Source of the DNA: Obelidium mucronatum
Lineage: Eukaryota > Chytridiomycota > Chytridiomycetes > Chytridiales > Chytriomycetaceae
Assembly: GCA_025765595.1 (NCBI GenBank)
Contig: JAIVFH010000193.1
Span: forward strand, 1-53,537
Length of the DNA: 53,537 nucleotides
Reading direction: 5' to 3'
Shown here one piece after another: positions 1 to 10,320 of the stretch. Within the stretch, counting starts at the first letter, position 1. Each line of letters opens with the position of its first letter. Below the pieces are notes generated by a model, which had not been told where the DNA came from, did not search any database, and saw only the letters and a list, made by a program, of their open reading frames with translations. Made by a program: the position numbers and the translations under genes.

Positions 1-1329
1 TATTGGGTCCATCTGATCAATCCAAATCTGTGGGAAACTTCTTGTCAGACTCAAAACTGCATCCCAAAGTGCGTCATGCGTCATTGGATCCTTGTCAGCA
101 AAGCACTCATCCAAGAAACAAACGATTTATGAACTGAAGGCGATTTGGAGTGGAGAAACGTACGTCCATAACGCCAAAGTTTTGGATTGTTGAATGACAG
201 ATCGACTGATGGGTGCGTGTGGAACGTTGCTGTTTCCCAGAATTTGGTAGTAATCCAGGATCGTTTCTAAACGGTTTCAGCGCATCGATTTTTATAAATG
301 TTTTCTGTGTTTAAGCATTTTTTTAATTAAGGGAGAGCAAAGGTTGTTTGCATTTCGGACCATAAAGACAACAGATTGAATTGAAAAGGAGCCAGAGACC
401 ACGCGAATGTATTTGGAGAGCATTCCTCGGGTGTATTGTAATCTGGCATCGCCTTTTTTATGTAATTCTTCAATTAAAAGCACCGAATTGAGGGGATGCT
501 TACTCATTGTTTCCACTGTATGAAATAAGATGTTATCATTGACAAAAGTTTGAATTTCGGCCTGACAGAATGTGAGTACGTCTGCTCTCTTATTTGGAAA
601 TGCGGTCTATGTCGAATAAATATTTCGCATCAGTTACTGAATCATGGATATGGCGATTTGAAAAGAGAGCGAAAGACATTGGCCCACGCTCATATCCAAG
701 CGACATCGACATGGTATATTCAAAAGGTCTGCACACCTGAAAAGACTCGATTGCTTGCTTTGTTATTTCTGTTGAAGACGAATCAAACTGAAGACAAAGC
801 CAAGTGCCAATGACAGACTTCAAAACAGGAGCCATATCTTTCTTTAAGCGAGTAAATAGGATACCATGGCAGGAGATCATGTTTTCACGAATCTTTCGTT
901 CGACATCAAGAGCCATCTTGTTGAATAGTTTTGGCCAAATATAAACAAGTTCCAGCAGTGCGTTATCATCGGCAGAAATAAAATAAGCGTTCAAATCGTC
1001 TGTTGCTTTGATCTTTGTTTGGGCATCCTTCTTTGAGAGGCGTTTGAGGAGAACCTTTGCGAGGATGTTAGAACACCAAACGGTGGTTTTCGAGACTGTT
1101 CACCTTTAGTTCGGAGTCCAAATGATCAAAGTCTTCAGGAAGAAGCGATGTCATTGACGTTGGCGTCGCCCTTGATCCAAAACCTGCTCCAAAGGCGAGC
1201 GTTGACGGTCCTCCGCTTCCCAGTTCAGCAATTCGGCTAGCAGCAACTGATGAGTACGCAATGACTCTATGCAAATCAAACTCACCTTGAGCCGGCGATT
1301 TTACTGCCTTTTTTACTTCGTTCTGTCAT
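1..1329 (-). CDS. LTN1: Listerin E3 ubiquitin ligase, N-terminal part (runs off left edge)
   Basis: Listerin (yeast Rkr1/Ltn1) ubiquitinates nascent chains stalled on 60S ribosomes in ribosome quality control. Only the N-terminal HEAT-repeat region is present; the RING end lies outside the window. ATG at 1329-1327 opens MTERSKKGSKIAG, then intron 1285-1237, exon 1236-1104, intron 1103-1055 with a CTAAC branch site, and exon from 1054. The second junction gives SELKVLLKRLSKKDAQTKIKA, the listerin signature, followed by a block matching family members (YIWPKLFNKMALDVERKIRE; LKSVIGTWLCLQFD). Farther on, exons near 500-380 and 240-1 carry PKLWRYGR and DPMTHDALWDAVL, which align with the next listerin blocks. 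Exon borders left of about 590 were not fully resolved. The gene is divergent from the sorting nexin, with 358 bp between starts. Confidence 0.87.
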
Positions 1330-1687
1330 AGTTTTCGTGTTTTCAATGTTTATTTTAGAGACATCATGCGGAAAAGTAAACTCACACTTTTGCGAGCTGG
1401 GCGTTGTTCAACCTCATGCTGGATTGTTTCCCCAGTACTTACTAGTACTTTCTGAGTTTCCCCAGTACTTACTGGGTAATGGGGTGTTGGTGGGGTGTAA
1501 ATTCCACTGAAATATTTAATCAACAAGCTAATAGAGCGTTATATCGGTGCAATTATCTTAAAGTTCAGAGCCACTGACCAGTTCGAATCGATAACCCCCA
1601 GGTCTTGCTGTGAAGAACTGCGACTCTTCTGTATTCTCTTTGACCAATTTCAATGTCTGGCTTTTGTAACTTTCCAACAACTTCAAA
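1330..1687. promoter_or_regulatory. Shared upstream region of LTN1 and VPS5/SNX1
   Basis: This gap of 358 bp separates two divergent start codons and must hold both promoters. It contains an 18-base direct repeat (GTTTCCCCAGTACTTACT at 1426-1443 and 1456-1473, spaced 30 bases), followed by a G-rich stretch to about 1497. No coding signal was seen. A regulatory role for the repeat is only inferred from position. Confidence 0.4.
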
Positions 1688-3967
1688 ATGGACAGCGACG
1701 ACTTTGGCTCCGGCGTTTGGGGCGACGGCGGCGAAACAACGGCGGCGAAAAGCTTCTCGGCCGTCGCCGCCGCGGCGCCGACAAACGCAGACGGCGACCC
1801 GCTGGCGCTCGATGCGCTCGCGCTGGCGCTGCCAACAGCGGCGCATTCGCCGAACTACGCGGCGCAGATAAACTACGGCGACGCGGAGGACGGCGCCGGC
1901 TTCATGGACGCAGGCGACCCGTTGCGGCTGCAGTACCAAGACGAAGAACAGCACCAGTATCAACAGCAGTATCGGCAGCAGAACTACTACAGCAATGAAA
2001 CCTACTCAGTATCTCACATCGGTGCGGATGACGGCTGGGGAACTCCATTTGCGTCAAATACACTTCAAAGTTCCTCCAGTGCTTATCAATCTGCCGCTCC
2101 AACGAACTCGCATTCGAAAATACCTCTTAGCGCCGGAGTCGCTGTGACGCGAACTATTACTCCGAAACCTGTTGCTTTTGATCCTTTGGCGAATGTTGAA
2201 AAGAATGAAGAGGATGAGACAGATGATGAAGCTTCAAAAGCACAGGAACCAAAGCCGGAGGAGGTATGACCCCTGTCTGTAAACTGTGGTAATGTATTCT
2301 GAAATTCCATTGGCTTCTGATTTGTAGCATCTGTATGACTTTCGCGTGTCTGTGACGGAACCAACAAAAGTCGGAACCGACTTGATGGGAGGACATGTGC
2401 TCTATAAAGTGTCAACTTGGGTGAGCATGAAGCTCTATTGGGGCTTTTTTATAGTATCCAGATTCGGTTTTCTAAACTTCTCACATTAGACAAATTGCCC
2501 AGGATATCGCAACGCTTCGTTTTCAGTCAGCAGAAGATATAGCGACTTTCTTTGGATCTATCACAAGCTTGTTGAACGATATCCTGGTGCTCTGATTCAA
2601 GCTATTCCAGGAAAACAGAGTATTGGTAAGAGTTATTTGTTATGCACTGCTGTATTTTTTTCCGTCTGACGTTTCTTTTCTTTTGATAATAAAGGACGAT
2701 TCAAGGAAGACTTTATCGAATCGCGTCGACTCGGTCTGGAAAAGTTTCTCTTGAAAACAGTAACACATCCTCTCTTGCAACAAGATGCTTTCCTCTGCTT
2801 ATTTCTGGAATCTCCGAGTTTTGCGACAGATGTAAAGAAAAGATAGATTCTATTCATCTCATCAATGTATTTTTTAACAAAACCTTCCCTACTCCAAACA
2901 GAAAAAAGATGATAAACCATCAACCTTCGTGAAAACTGTGGGTCTCGATACATCTGGCGCAACATTTGCAATGACTGCGAATATTGGGCGAACAGTCGAC
3001 GACGATTATCTGGATAAACGACGCCATCAAATTGATTTTGTTGATGAAATGAATCTCAAAATGCTTTTGAAGGTCTTGGAGTCTTTGGTGCGACAACGAC
3101 GAGGTTGGTGGTGCAATTCCGTTTGTATCTCTCTTGGTTCTATCTGAGTGTCAATTCTCCTTGTCCAACGGGATAGACTATGGAAATGCATCCAATGAAT
3201 TTGGCGACGCGTTGTTGGCGCTCTCTGCTGTTGAAGGAGGGAAAGAAGTTGGAAGGAATCTGGCTATTGTTGGGAACATACAAAAACGAATTCAGGAGCT
3301 ACACAATAAGCAAGTAGGGCGCCATTATTTTTTTGAGATCATGTTATGCCTATTTATTTCAACTGTTCATTTAAAAGGCGAGCATCGATATTTCCAACAT
3401 GGCTGCAACAGTGGAAGAAAATCTGCAAATGATTGGATCTGTTCGTGTGGCATTCGCAGGACGAATGAAGGTTTTCACGGCGTGGCAAAATGCTGAGGTT
3501 GCTCTCAAAAGGAAAAAGGAGAGTATCGAAAAGATGCGCGGGGACCCGAAAGTGAGGGCAGATCAGATTACTTTGGGGTTGAATAATGTTCCTGAGGTAA
3601 GTTTCCCGGTTGTTTTTTACGTCCTTCTTTGATTCTTATTCTCTTTTTTTTGCAGCTGGAAAGACAACTTCAACTTGCCAAAGACGAATTGAAGAGAGTG
3701 CATGACTTGCTTTATAAAGAACTGGAACGGTATGATGCGGAAAGAGTAGCCGATTTCACTGCATCTATACAAGCAGTTCTAAAGTGCTTTTTGGAGACGC
3801 AGAAGGAGGTGTGTTGTTTTTTCTGTTTCGTCAAGTTCGTTCTAAAAACCTGGTACCGGGATTTTTTTCACCCACAGATTATTAAATTGTGGGAATCATA
3901 CTACGAACACTCAGGACAAGAGCTTCCAATAGTCTCAAAAATGCAGGTTCCCCCAAACTCTGAATAA
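1688..3967 (+). CDS. VPS5: Retromer-associated PX-BAR sorting nexin (Vps5/SNX1-SNX2 type)
   Basis: Vps5/SNX1 binds PI3P through its PX domain and tubulates endosomes through its BAR domain in endosome-to-Golgi retrieval. Nine exons (1688-2263, 2328-2420, 2490-2625, 2695-2831, 2902-3103, 3177-3313, 3378-3596, 3656-3808, 3878-3967) join in frame to 580 residues. Residues about 1-190 are acidic and low-complexity. The PX domain follows, with RRYSDFLWIYHKLVERYPG (the RRYSDF motif contacts lipid) and IPGKQSIGRFKEDFIESRR. The C-terminal half is the helical BAR region, starting around SLVRQRRDYGNASNEFGDAL. The 3103/3177 splice was chosen because it restores this conserved block; a later donor-acceptor reading adds foreign residues. 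The first exon holds a very GC-rich patch (about 1715-1925). Confidence 0.93.
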
Positions 3968-4016
3968 ATACCGCCAACTTGTTTTCTCTTTTGATCCAAA
4001 ATCGCAACCAAACCAA

Positions 4017-5040
4017 ATGTCCAACAATACAAACAACAAGAGGATCGTATCCATGCTCCCATCTGCTGCCGAAACCATTGCACTGTGTGGGGGCGAATCG
4101 ATGCTCGTCGGTATGTTTTCCCTCTTGTACACCAAACAACCCACGTTAACCGTTACGTAATATCCCAAAAAAAGGCCGTGGCCACGAAGACGACTTTCCA
4201 TCCACAATCAAATCGTTACCAATCGTCACTGGCTCCAACACCATCTTCACAACCTCCCTCCAAGTCGACATCCAAGTCTCAGCAGCCCTCTCCCAAGGAA
4301 ACGCGCTCTACACCATCGACGCAGAACAACTCCAATCATTGAAACCAACCCACATTGTAACACAGGATCTATGCCACGTCTGCGCAATCGACTTGCAAAC
4401 CGTGGAACGGATTGCTCAAACCATGGACCCGAAACCAGAGATCATTACTTTGAATCCGTTAACGTTTTCAGATGTAGTGGAGGACATTACTAGGATTGGT
4501 GGAGCACTTGGGTTGAATGAGGGTGCCGCAACTGCCGTGGCAGGTTTAAACAAACGAATCTCTCAAGCCAGGAGTTTGGCAGACGCGTTCCTAGCTGCGA
4601 ATGGCGGGGTTCGGAAACGGTGTTTGTTTGTGGAATGGACGGACCCTGTCTACCCTGGCGGCCATTGGACGCCTCAGTTAATGTATATGGCGGGTGGGAA
4701 TCAACCCATTGCTCCAGCCACGGATTCTATCGGTGCTGGTCCGTCTGTACGTGTCACGCATGAAATGTGTGTGGAGTCGGATCCGGAAGTGATTGTTATT
4801 TGTCCTTGTGGTTTGGATCTGGCGGCTGCAAGGCGGGAGGCGGATTTGATTCGGGAGAAGGATTGGTTTAAGGCGATGGCGTTGAAACCGGGAGTTCGGG
4901 TTTGTATTGTGGATGGGAATCAAATGTTTAATCGACCGGGGCCGAGGCTTGTGGATGCGCTTGAGTTTTTGGTTGGGTTTATTTGGGAGAAGGATGAGTT
5001 GGTTCCGGAAGGGTTTCCATGGGAAAAGTATCACGTATAA
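4017..5040 (+). CDS. Periplasmic-binding-protein-like protein of the cobalamin/Fe-siderophore binding family
   Basis: Two exons (4017-4110, 4175-5040) give 319 residues matching the bacterial BtuF/FepB-type binding-protein fold (Pfam PF01497). Visible family blocks are RIVSMLPSAAETIALCGGE at the start, LVGRGHEDDFP at the splice junction, THIVTQDLCHVCAID, LFVEWTDPVYPGGHWTPQL and ALEFLVGFIW at the end. The QDLCxVCA and GHWxPxL motifs are typical of the bacterial cobalamin-binding branch. There is no signal peptide and no permease or ATPase gene nearby, so the protein should be soluble and intracellular. Its role (corrinoid or metal handling) is inference from family alone. A single spliceosomal intron shows it is a resident eukaryotic gene, not contamination. 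The AATAAA at about 5073 serves as its polyadenylation signal. Confidence 0.8.
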
Positions 5041-5187
5041 AAAAGCCTCATAATGGTCGCTTATAGTTGAAAATAAAGAAGCAAGAGTGTTTATATGATG
5101 TTTCAAAGATGTATCCCCCGAGAAAAAAAAGAAAAGAATAGTCAAGAAATGATCGGATAGTTATCATCATCATTATGTGCGAGCCCC

Positions 5188-6698
5188 TCAAGTCTTTCGT
5201 GTCAAAACAGGCTTCTGTAAGTTGAATCAGAACTTTCTTCGCCTCGGAATCGGGAAGAATGCTGATGGCTTCAACAGCTTCAGCGCAAAACGCTGCAGCA
5301 AGATCTCGGGTTCGAGCAATACCAGAACTAGCATGCACGAGTTTCAAAGCCTGGCAGATTTCGTAAGTCGCGCAAACTAGAACACGTCGTATCAATAACA
5401 ACTTACCAATGCATCGTCCCCTTGATTCTTGAACCCACGCTCAATGGCGAGATCAAGTTCAGGAAACTCTTCCGCAGCATATAAAACAGGCGCAGTGGCA
5501 ATTCCCCAATTTAATATCGGCATTGACTGGTTTTCCCATTTCATCGGCAGTCACAGTAAAGTCCAACATGTCATCCACCACCTGGAATGCAAGCCCCAAC
5601 GCTTTCCCATACTTGTAAACAGCATCCGCTACAACAACATCCGATCCCCCAAGAACAGCGGCAGCCCGACAACTATTTGCAATCAAACTCGCTGTTTTCA
5701 TGTACGTTTTCGTCAGGTAATACTCGAACCGCGCCGTTGCAATCTCAGAGCTAAATAGAGGATACTCCTTATCGACAGGCGCCAACGATGACGGAATTCC
5801 TTGGTTATATTTGGCTGCAATCAGCCCCGCAGAAGGATCACTTGCTTTCGCACTATTCCTGAGTTGCATGAACTCTCCCTCCACCAAATTTGAAATCACA
5901 GGTTGATAAAAGTTCGACAACTTCCAAGTTACGCAGCCTTGCAAGTGCGATAGAAGCCCGAGAGAGTAAAAAGTCACCCGCCAGAATGGCCATTTTGTTT
6001 CCGTATTCGGCATTGACGGAAGGTTTGGATCGGCGCGTGAGAGAGGCATCGATCACGTCATCATGAAGAAGAGATGCAGTGTGGATCATTTCAGTGATTT
6101 CAGCCAGTCGGCGCTGTGTTGGTAGAATCTGTGGTATTGACGAGGATGGTGTTGGTGATCCGGATTCGTGCAGATCGGCGCTGGTATTCTGTTCAAACGT
6201 GATTGGATTTTGCTTTGAAGATACGGACGAGTCAATAACGGAATCCGAGAGCACTTGTCGCGAATGCAGGGCAGTGAGAGATGTTGCCTGGGCGACAAGC
6301 AAGACAAGCATTGGACGAATGTGCTTCCCGCCCGTGCCCATGAAATAATACGAAGCGACTGATTTTAGTACGGGATGGTCCGAGCCCAGCAGCCGCCTGA
6401 TGTTTGACGTGAGCAGAGCCAGGTCTGAGCCGAGCAGCTCGGACGGGTTGACCAGCGTGGGCTGGGTGTTTGTTCCGCTCTTATCCACAGTGTGATGTGC
6501 CTTTGCGAGTGTTGCGCTCCAGCTGACTGTTGGTTTTGATGCAGTAGGTTGTGTTGGCGGAGTTGTGTTTCCCATCGAAAGCGTATTTGTCAGCAGCGCA
6601 GCCAGGGCGCCCAGCGCCGCTGTATCGCCAGGCGCGTTCTTTTCCGGAAGCGGTCGCGGCACAGCGGCCGTCGAAAGGCGTCGGCGCAGAAGAAACAT
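5188..6698 (-). CDS. COQ1: Polyprenyl diphosphate synthase for ubiquinone side chain (COQ1), with three apparent frame breaks
   Basis: COQ1 makes the long isoprenoid tail of ubiquinone in mitochondria. The start [19 protein letters not shown] looks like a presequence. Family motifs are [16 protein letters not shown], the first Asp-rich motif [49 protein letters not shown], and the second Asp-rich motif [11 protein letters not shown]. One intron lies at 5406-5351 ([14 protein letters not shown]). Three sites each carry one base too many: the CC pair at 5901-5902, the CCCC run at 5504-5507 (breaking [11 protein letters not shown]), and the GG pair at 5210-5211. Dropping one base at each restores the family sequence, ending VLTRKT-stop at 5188. 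Exon lengths then give 483 residues. Either an assembly problem or a recent pseudogene; the first is more likely given the same pattern elsewhere. Confidence 0.88.
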
Positions 6699-6862
6699 GA
6701 ATTAAAAATACGAAAAAAGAAAAGCGAAGCGCTGACAAATTCGACTGCCTGTCTTCTTTAATTTCTTTCTTCCTTTCTTTCTTTCGCTCTCTCTTTCTTT
6801 GTTTTCACTCGACTTTCGTTTTCTTTTGGTTGTTCATGGATTGAAACTATTTCGACTGAATC
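6699..6862. promoter_or_regulatory. Divergent promoter region of COQ1 and GNAT gene, CT-rich
   Basis: Only 164 bp separate the two start codons. A polypyrimidine tract with CTTT-type repeats occupies about 6755-6812. CT-rich tracts before start codons are common fungal promoter elements; that role here is inferred. Confidence 0.4.
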
Positions 6863-7515
6863 ATGTCTGCCACGATTTCATATCGATTCGCCACAATTGA
6901 CGATGCCAACGAACTCAATGCAAAGCTTCTTTCAGGCTGGCCTGACCCGTTCGGCGGAGTCGCAGCTTGGCTCTTTTGGCACAAGGATGCAGTGCTCAAC
7001 AAGAACAACAACGATGTCCCCATTGTCGCCATCGATAACACTACAGGTGCAATCGTTGGATCTTGTATCGGTCGAATCAGAGACTGGAGCTATGGCGTGA
7101 TTACAAACCCTCCATATTCAGTTTCTGAAGCCGATGCGCCTGTTCTTGACTGGTCCACTTACACTGATGCCGATAAGGCTCATATTACTGCGTTCATGTC
7201 GCAATGGGAGAAATGTTATGAATCGGGAGCGGCTGTGGCGAGGCAGCATGTAACACACGGGCGACGTTACATCCACATTCGACAGATGCAGGTTGCTGAT
7301 GGATATCGTAACGCTGGAATCGGTAGCACTATGATTCAAATGATGCTCCAAGAAGCAAAGTTGAGGAATTGTTCAGTAGCAGTTGGAAAGTTGGGGACGT
7401 GGTCGTGATTTTTATCAAAAGCATGGCGCGACGGCAGGTGGCAGTGGTTCGCTTGATGGAGTTTGATGGTAGTCTGGGTGGAGAGCAAACTGTTATGGTC
7501 TGGAATGATCAATAA
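6863..7515 (+). CDS. GNAT-family N-acetyltransferase, two apparent frame breaks
   Basis: The intronless frame starts MSATISYRFATIDDANELN and carries the acetyl-CoA binding motif A, VADGYRNAGIGSTMI, with the R/Q-x-x-G-x-G/A pattern (RNAGIG). This supports an acetyl-CoA dependent acyltransferase; the substrate is unknown. The open frame stops early at 7408, but the sequence beyond is clearly GNAT C-terminus: RGRDFYQKHGA in the next frame, then VVRLMEFDG and a stop at 7515 in the third frame. Both shifts fit one surplus base, in the GGGG run at 7393-7396 and the GG pair at 7440-7441. With both removed, the length is 216 residues. The Tyr in DFYQKHGA occupies the place of the usual GNAT Tyr general acid. 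Confidence 0.75.
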
Positions 7516-7761
7516 ATGGATTAGGACGTTAATGGAATATTTCTTAAACTTCAGGAAGATAACGAAGCAACTGTTGAAATAAGAATATGGAGATCCTGAA
7601 AAAGGATCAAAAGAATTCTGAAATCAATTGCTGTCCATCTCTGTTTTATGAGTGTTATGACTTGAAACTGAATTGAAACTGAAATTTCCTCAGACACGCA
7701 TTTTTGAAGTATTTCAGCTCCCTTCGCCCTTGCCAAAAAAAATATTACACTTCTATTTCGA

Positions 7762-8689
7762 ATGCTCAAGTCTTTTAGTCTTCTCGTTGCTCATCATGCC
7801 TGTCTGCAGCACAGCAGTTCTGCGAAACCTCCCAGGCTACATGTGCAGTCCACTCTGACCCATGGGTCTTTGACTTTGGCTCCAAGCTCTTTGCTTTCGA
7901 CGAAGAAGCCACAACTTACATTGTCAACACGGTTGAAATGCAAGTGAAAGCCGTATTCGCGAAACACTACGACCCAAAACAGCTCAAGGACGTGTATGTG
8001 ATCGATCAAGTTGTGTACACGTGTGGTACAGAATCAGAGACTTTTAACTCTGACAAGGTTCCACATAAAGTCCTCACTTGCAAGGTTGGAAGCTGTGCCA
8101 AAAACCTGTGCGATGTCGTCGTTCAACAAGGACAAGATCCTTTGCCGAATGTGGATCTTTCAATAAGATACTTTGGAAATCAAGGGCTTGGTGGATTATG
8201 TTACAGGGATACTCCTGGTTGCCCAAAAGACCAACCTGTTGAAACAACTGTGGCTGTTCAACCAACTACCAAAATAGTAACGACTGCCGCCACTTCTATT
8301 ATTACAACAACCAAGGCTGAAGGAGCCACAACAACATCTGCAGCCAAAACTTCAGTGCTCGCCAATGTGACAAGTCCAAAAACTTGGTTTCAACATTAGT
8401 AACCTCATTGCAACCATCATCTGCTGTTGTATCTGCTACGGCTTCAAGCAGTAGCACAGTCACTACGGTGGCTGTCGTTTCTGGATCAGGGATTACCACG
8501 ACATCAGTGAGTCCTAGTACGACAGCTGTACCACAAATTGCCTTGACAACCGAAGTCGTGGCTTCGTCAAAGGCAAATGTACAACCTGCTACAACTGCTT
8601 CAATTAAAACTGGAATCTTGTATTCTGGGGCAACTGCTTTGACATTTAAAAGTGCGGTCTCTGTTTTGACTATCTGTCTTTTCTTTTAA
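7762..8689 (+). CDS. Secreted Ser/Thr-rich protein, probably GPI-anchored (copy 1 of tandem pair)
   Basis: I do not recognise a named family, but this gene and the next one are clear paralogues. The N-terminus MLKSFSLLV begins a signal peptide. A Cys-containing domain of about 140 residues follows, sharing SDP, D/N-VYVIDQV, LTC-VGSC and LPNVDLSIRYFGNQGLGGLCY with copy 2. Then comes a Thr/Ser/Ala-rich stalk and a hydrophobic C-terminus ending VLTICLFF, which suggests a GPI signal. The frame is broken at TT 7787-7788, TT 7818-7819 and the A run 8378-8382; reading through each restores the match to copy 2. Without that, the frame would end at 8399. A role in the cell wall or at the cell surface is inferred from architecture. 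Confidence 0.7.
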
Positions 8690-8889
8690 TACAACATATC
8701 CTTCCTCTTCCTGTTTTGGAGGAATAACAATAAAGTAGCAAATAAACTCATTTCGTATTTGGATGACAAACGTTTTATTGTTTCTGGGACGCCTCAAATT
8801 CGAATTCTGTTAGGGGAAGTCCGTTTCAGACAATATAAGACAACAACAACCTTCCACAAACACAAAAAAAGATATCTAAAACTAAGCAA

Positions 8890-9778
8890 ATGATTCTTGC
8901 AGCCATCCTTTCTCTTACTGCTACCACTCTCGCTCAAAGCGCGTACTGTCCTCCCAACCCCAACTCTTGCCAAATCCAATCAGACCCATACATCAGCACA
9001 TTCCAAGGGCCAGTAGTTGAATTCAGTAAAGCAGGAACATTCTATGCACTCAACAGCGATGAAATGACTGTCCAAGTCGTCGTAGGATCACACTATGTAC
9101 CCAGACTTGCCAAAAACGTTTACATTGTGGATCAAGTCACATTCTCATGCAAAGACGGCCAACAAAAGACTTTTACAACTGCAAACACAACTGTCACGAA
9201 TAAGCTTGTCTGTAACACTGGGTCTTGCAAAATCCAAGACGGATGCTCCTTGACTGTTTTGCCAGGACTGGATCCAATTCCGAATGTCAATGTCCAGGAA
9301 GTTAGGTACATGGGATCCAAAGCGATTGGGGGGCCTCTGTTTTGGAAGTCAGAACGGGTGCAGTATTGATGATGATGATGTCGATCGGGTGGTGGATCCA
9401 GTGAAAACCTCAATCAAAACGTCTTCACAAGTGGCGGGGCAAGTTGCGACGCCAGCTATAACTGCATCTACCGCTGTGGCGCCTGTTGTGGCGACTACAA
9501 CAACCTGCTCATCAAGTTCAAGCACGGGGAATAATGCGAGTATCGTAACTGCGTCAAGCTCAAGTAGTGTTGCCGCCGCTACGGCTTTGACTTCTACATG
9601 TACCAGCAACGCGGTTCCTCCAGCAACGAAACCATACACTGCCCCGACAGGATTGTTTTTGCCGACTGTTACAGCTGTTGCGCCAGTTACGGCGTTCACT
9701 ACAAATTTAATGTATGGCGCTGCTGACCGTGTTATGTTTGGTGGGGTTGTGGCCGCAGGATTCGTTTTATTGATGTAG
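8890..9778 (+). CDS. Secreted Ser/Thr-rich protein, probably GPI-anchored (copy 2 of tandem pair)
   Basis: Signal peptide MILAAILSLTATTLAQS is followed by a Cys-rich start (YCPPNPNSCQIQSDPY), a domain shared with copy 1 (NVYIVDQVTFSC, LVCNTGSCKIQDGC, VQEVRYMGSKAIGG), a short acidic run (DDDDVDRVVD), a Ser/Thr/Ala/Val-rich stalk, and a hydrophobic end MFGGVVAAGFVLLM, which fits a GPI-attachment signal. The frame breaks at the six-G run 9328-9333; dropping one G gives GGLCFGSQNGC, matching GGLCYRDTPGC of copy 1, and a total of 295 residues. ATATAA lies about 40 bases before the start. The function is unknown; surface or wall protein is inferred. Confidence 0.72.
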
Positions 9779-9916
9779 AAGTAGCCGAAACGAAGGGTAA
9801 TAAAATTGAAGTGTTCAAAAACGTGGTTAAGCAGGAAGTCCGCTGGCACAGTCACTGCCGCACAACTCTTCGAAAAAATATATATTCACCCAAGCAAACG
9901 CTCCAAAGAATAAGTG

Positions 9917-10279
9917 ATGAGCTTGCAAACAAACTCAACATCCTTCAACGCAGTTCCATATTACCAAGATGATTCCGATATAGCCCTGAAACCCTTCACG
10001 TTTACATCTGCTAGACCACCAATGGGTCCAATTGTATTCACCACACTTGGTGCCATGTGTGGGACCGCTTTTGGCTCTGTTATTTCTATCCTTTTGGTCT
10101 GGGGTCTTAAAACACTCTTTCCAGCTTTGACATCCTACTTGGAGCCAAAAAAGAAGGAAGAAAAGAAAGAATACAGCGTTTACCGTGGACGGCGAGATTA
10201 TATTCCGCCAGTTGCATCACGGCGGCGTGGGTGCAGAGGCCGAGGACGGCGAACTTTTAGAAGCGATCGTTTTGAATGA
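9917..10279 (+). CDS. Small single-pass membrane protein with basic Arg-rich tail
   Basis: This 120-residue intronless frame is not recognised. It has a polar N-terminus, one membrane segment (IVFTTLGAMCGTAFGSVISI and a following LLVWGL), then a Lys/Glu stretch (PKKKEEKKE) and an Arg-rich end (SRRRGCRGRGRRTFRSDRFE). The positive-inside rule would place the tail in the cytosol. A TATATATA element lies about 30 bases before the start and AATAAA just after the stop. ATG at 9917 was chosen over the GTG one codon upstream. It follows the secreted pair on the same strand, but no relation to them is visible. Confidence 0.55.
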   Translation: MSLQTNSTSFNAVPYYQDDSDIALKPFTFTSARPPMGPIVFTTLGAMCGTAFGSVISILLVWGLKTLFPALTSYLEPKKKEEKKEYSVYRGRRDYIPPVASRRRGCRGRGRRTFRSDRFE

Positions 10280-10320
10280 AATATATGTTATAAATATTAA
10301 GTAAATAAATAGAGTACCAA

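Noticed and set aside
3134..3176. SNX exon 6 starting before TGTCAATTCTCC
   Set aside because: The later acceptor at 3176 restores the conserved BAR-region block and gives a total coding length divisible by three.
5048..5187. COQ1 continuing in the open frame to 5048 with a hydrophobic tail
   Set aside because: The family C-terminus VLTRK appears one frame away with a stop at 5188, and the same surplus-base pattern occurs twice more in this gene.
8384..8689. A separate gene starting at 8384
   Set aside because: It is the Ser/Thr stalk and hydrophobic end of the secreted protein at 7762, as shown by the layout of its tandem paralogue.
9349..9855. Minus-strand frame of 168 codons opposite the second secreted gene
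   Set aside because: It is the complement of low-complexity Ser/Thr/Ala/Val codons; no domain.
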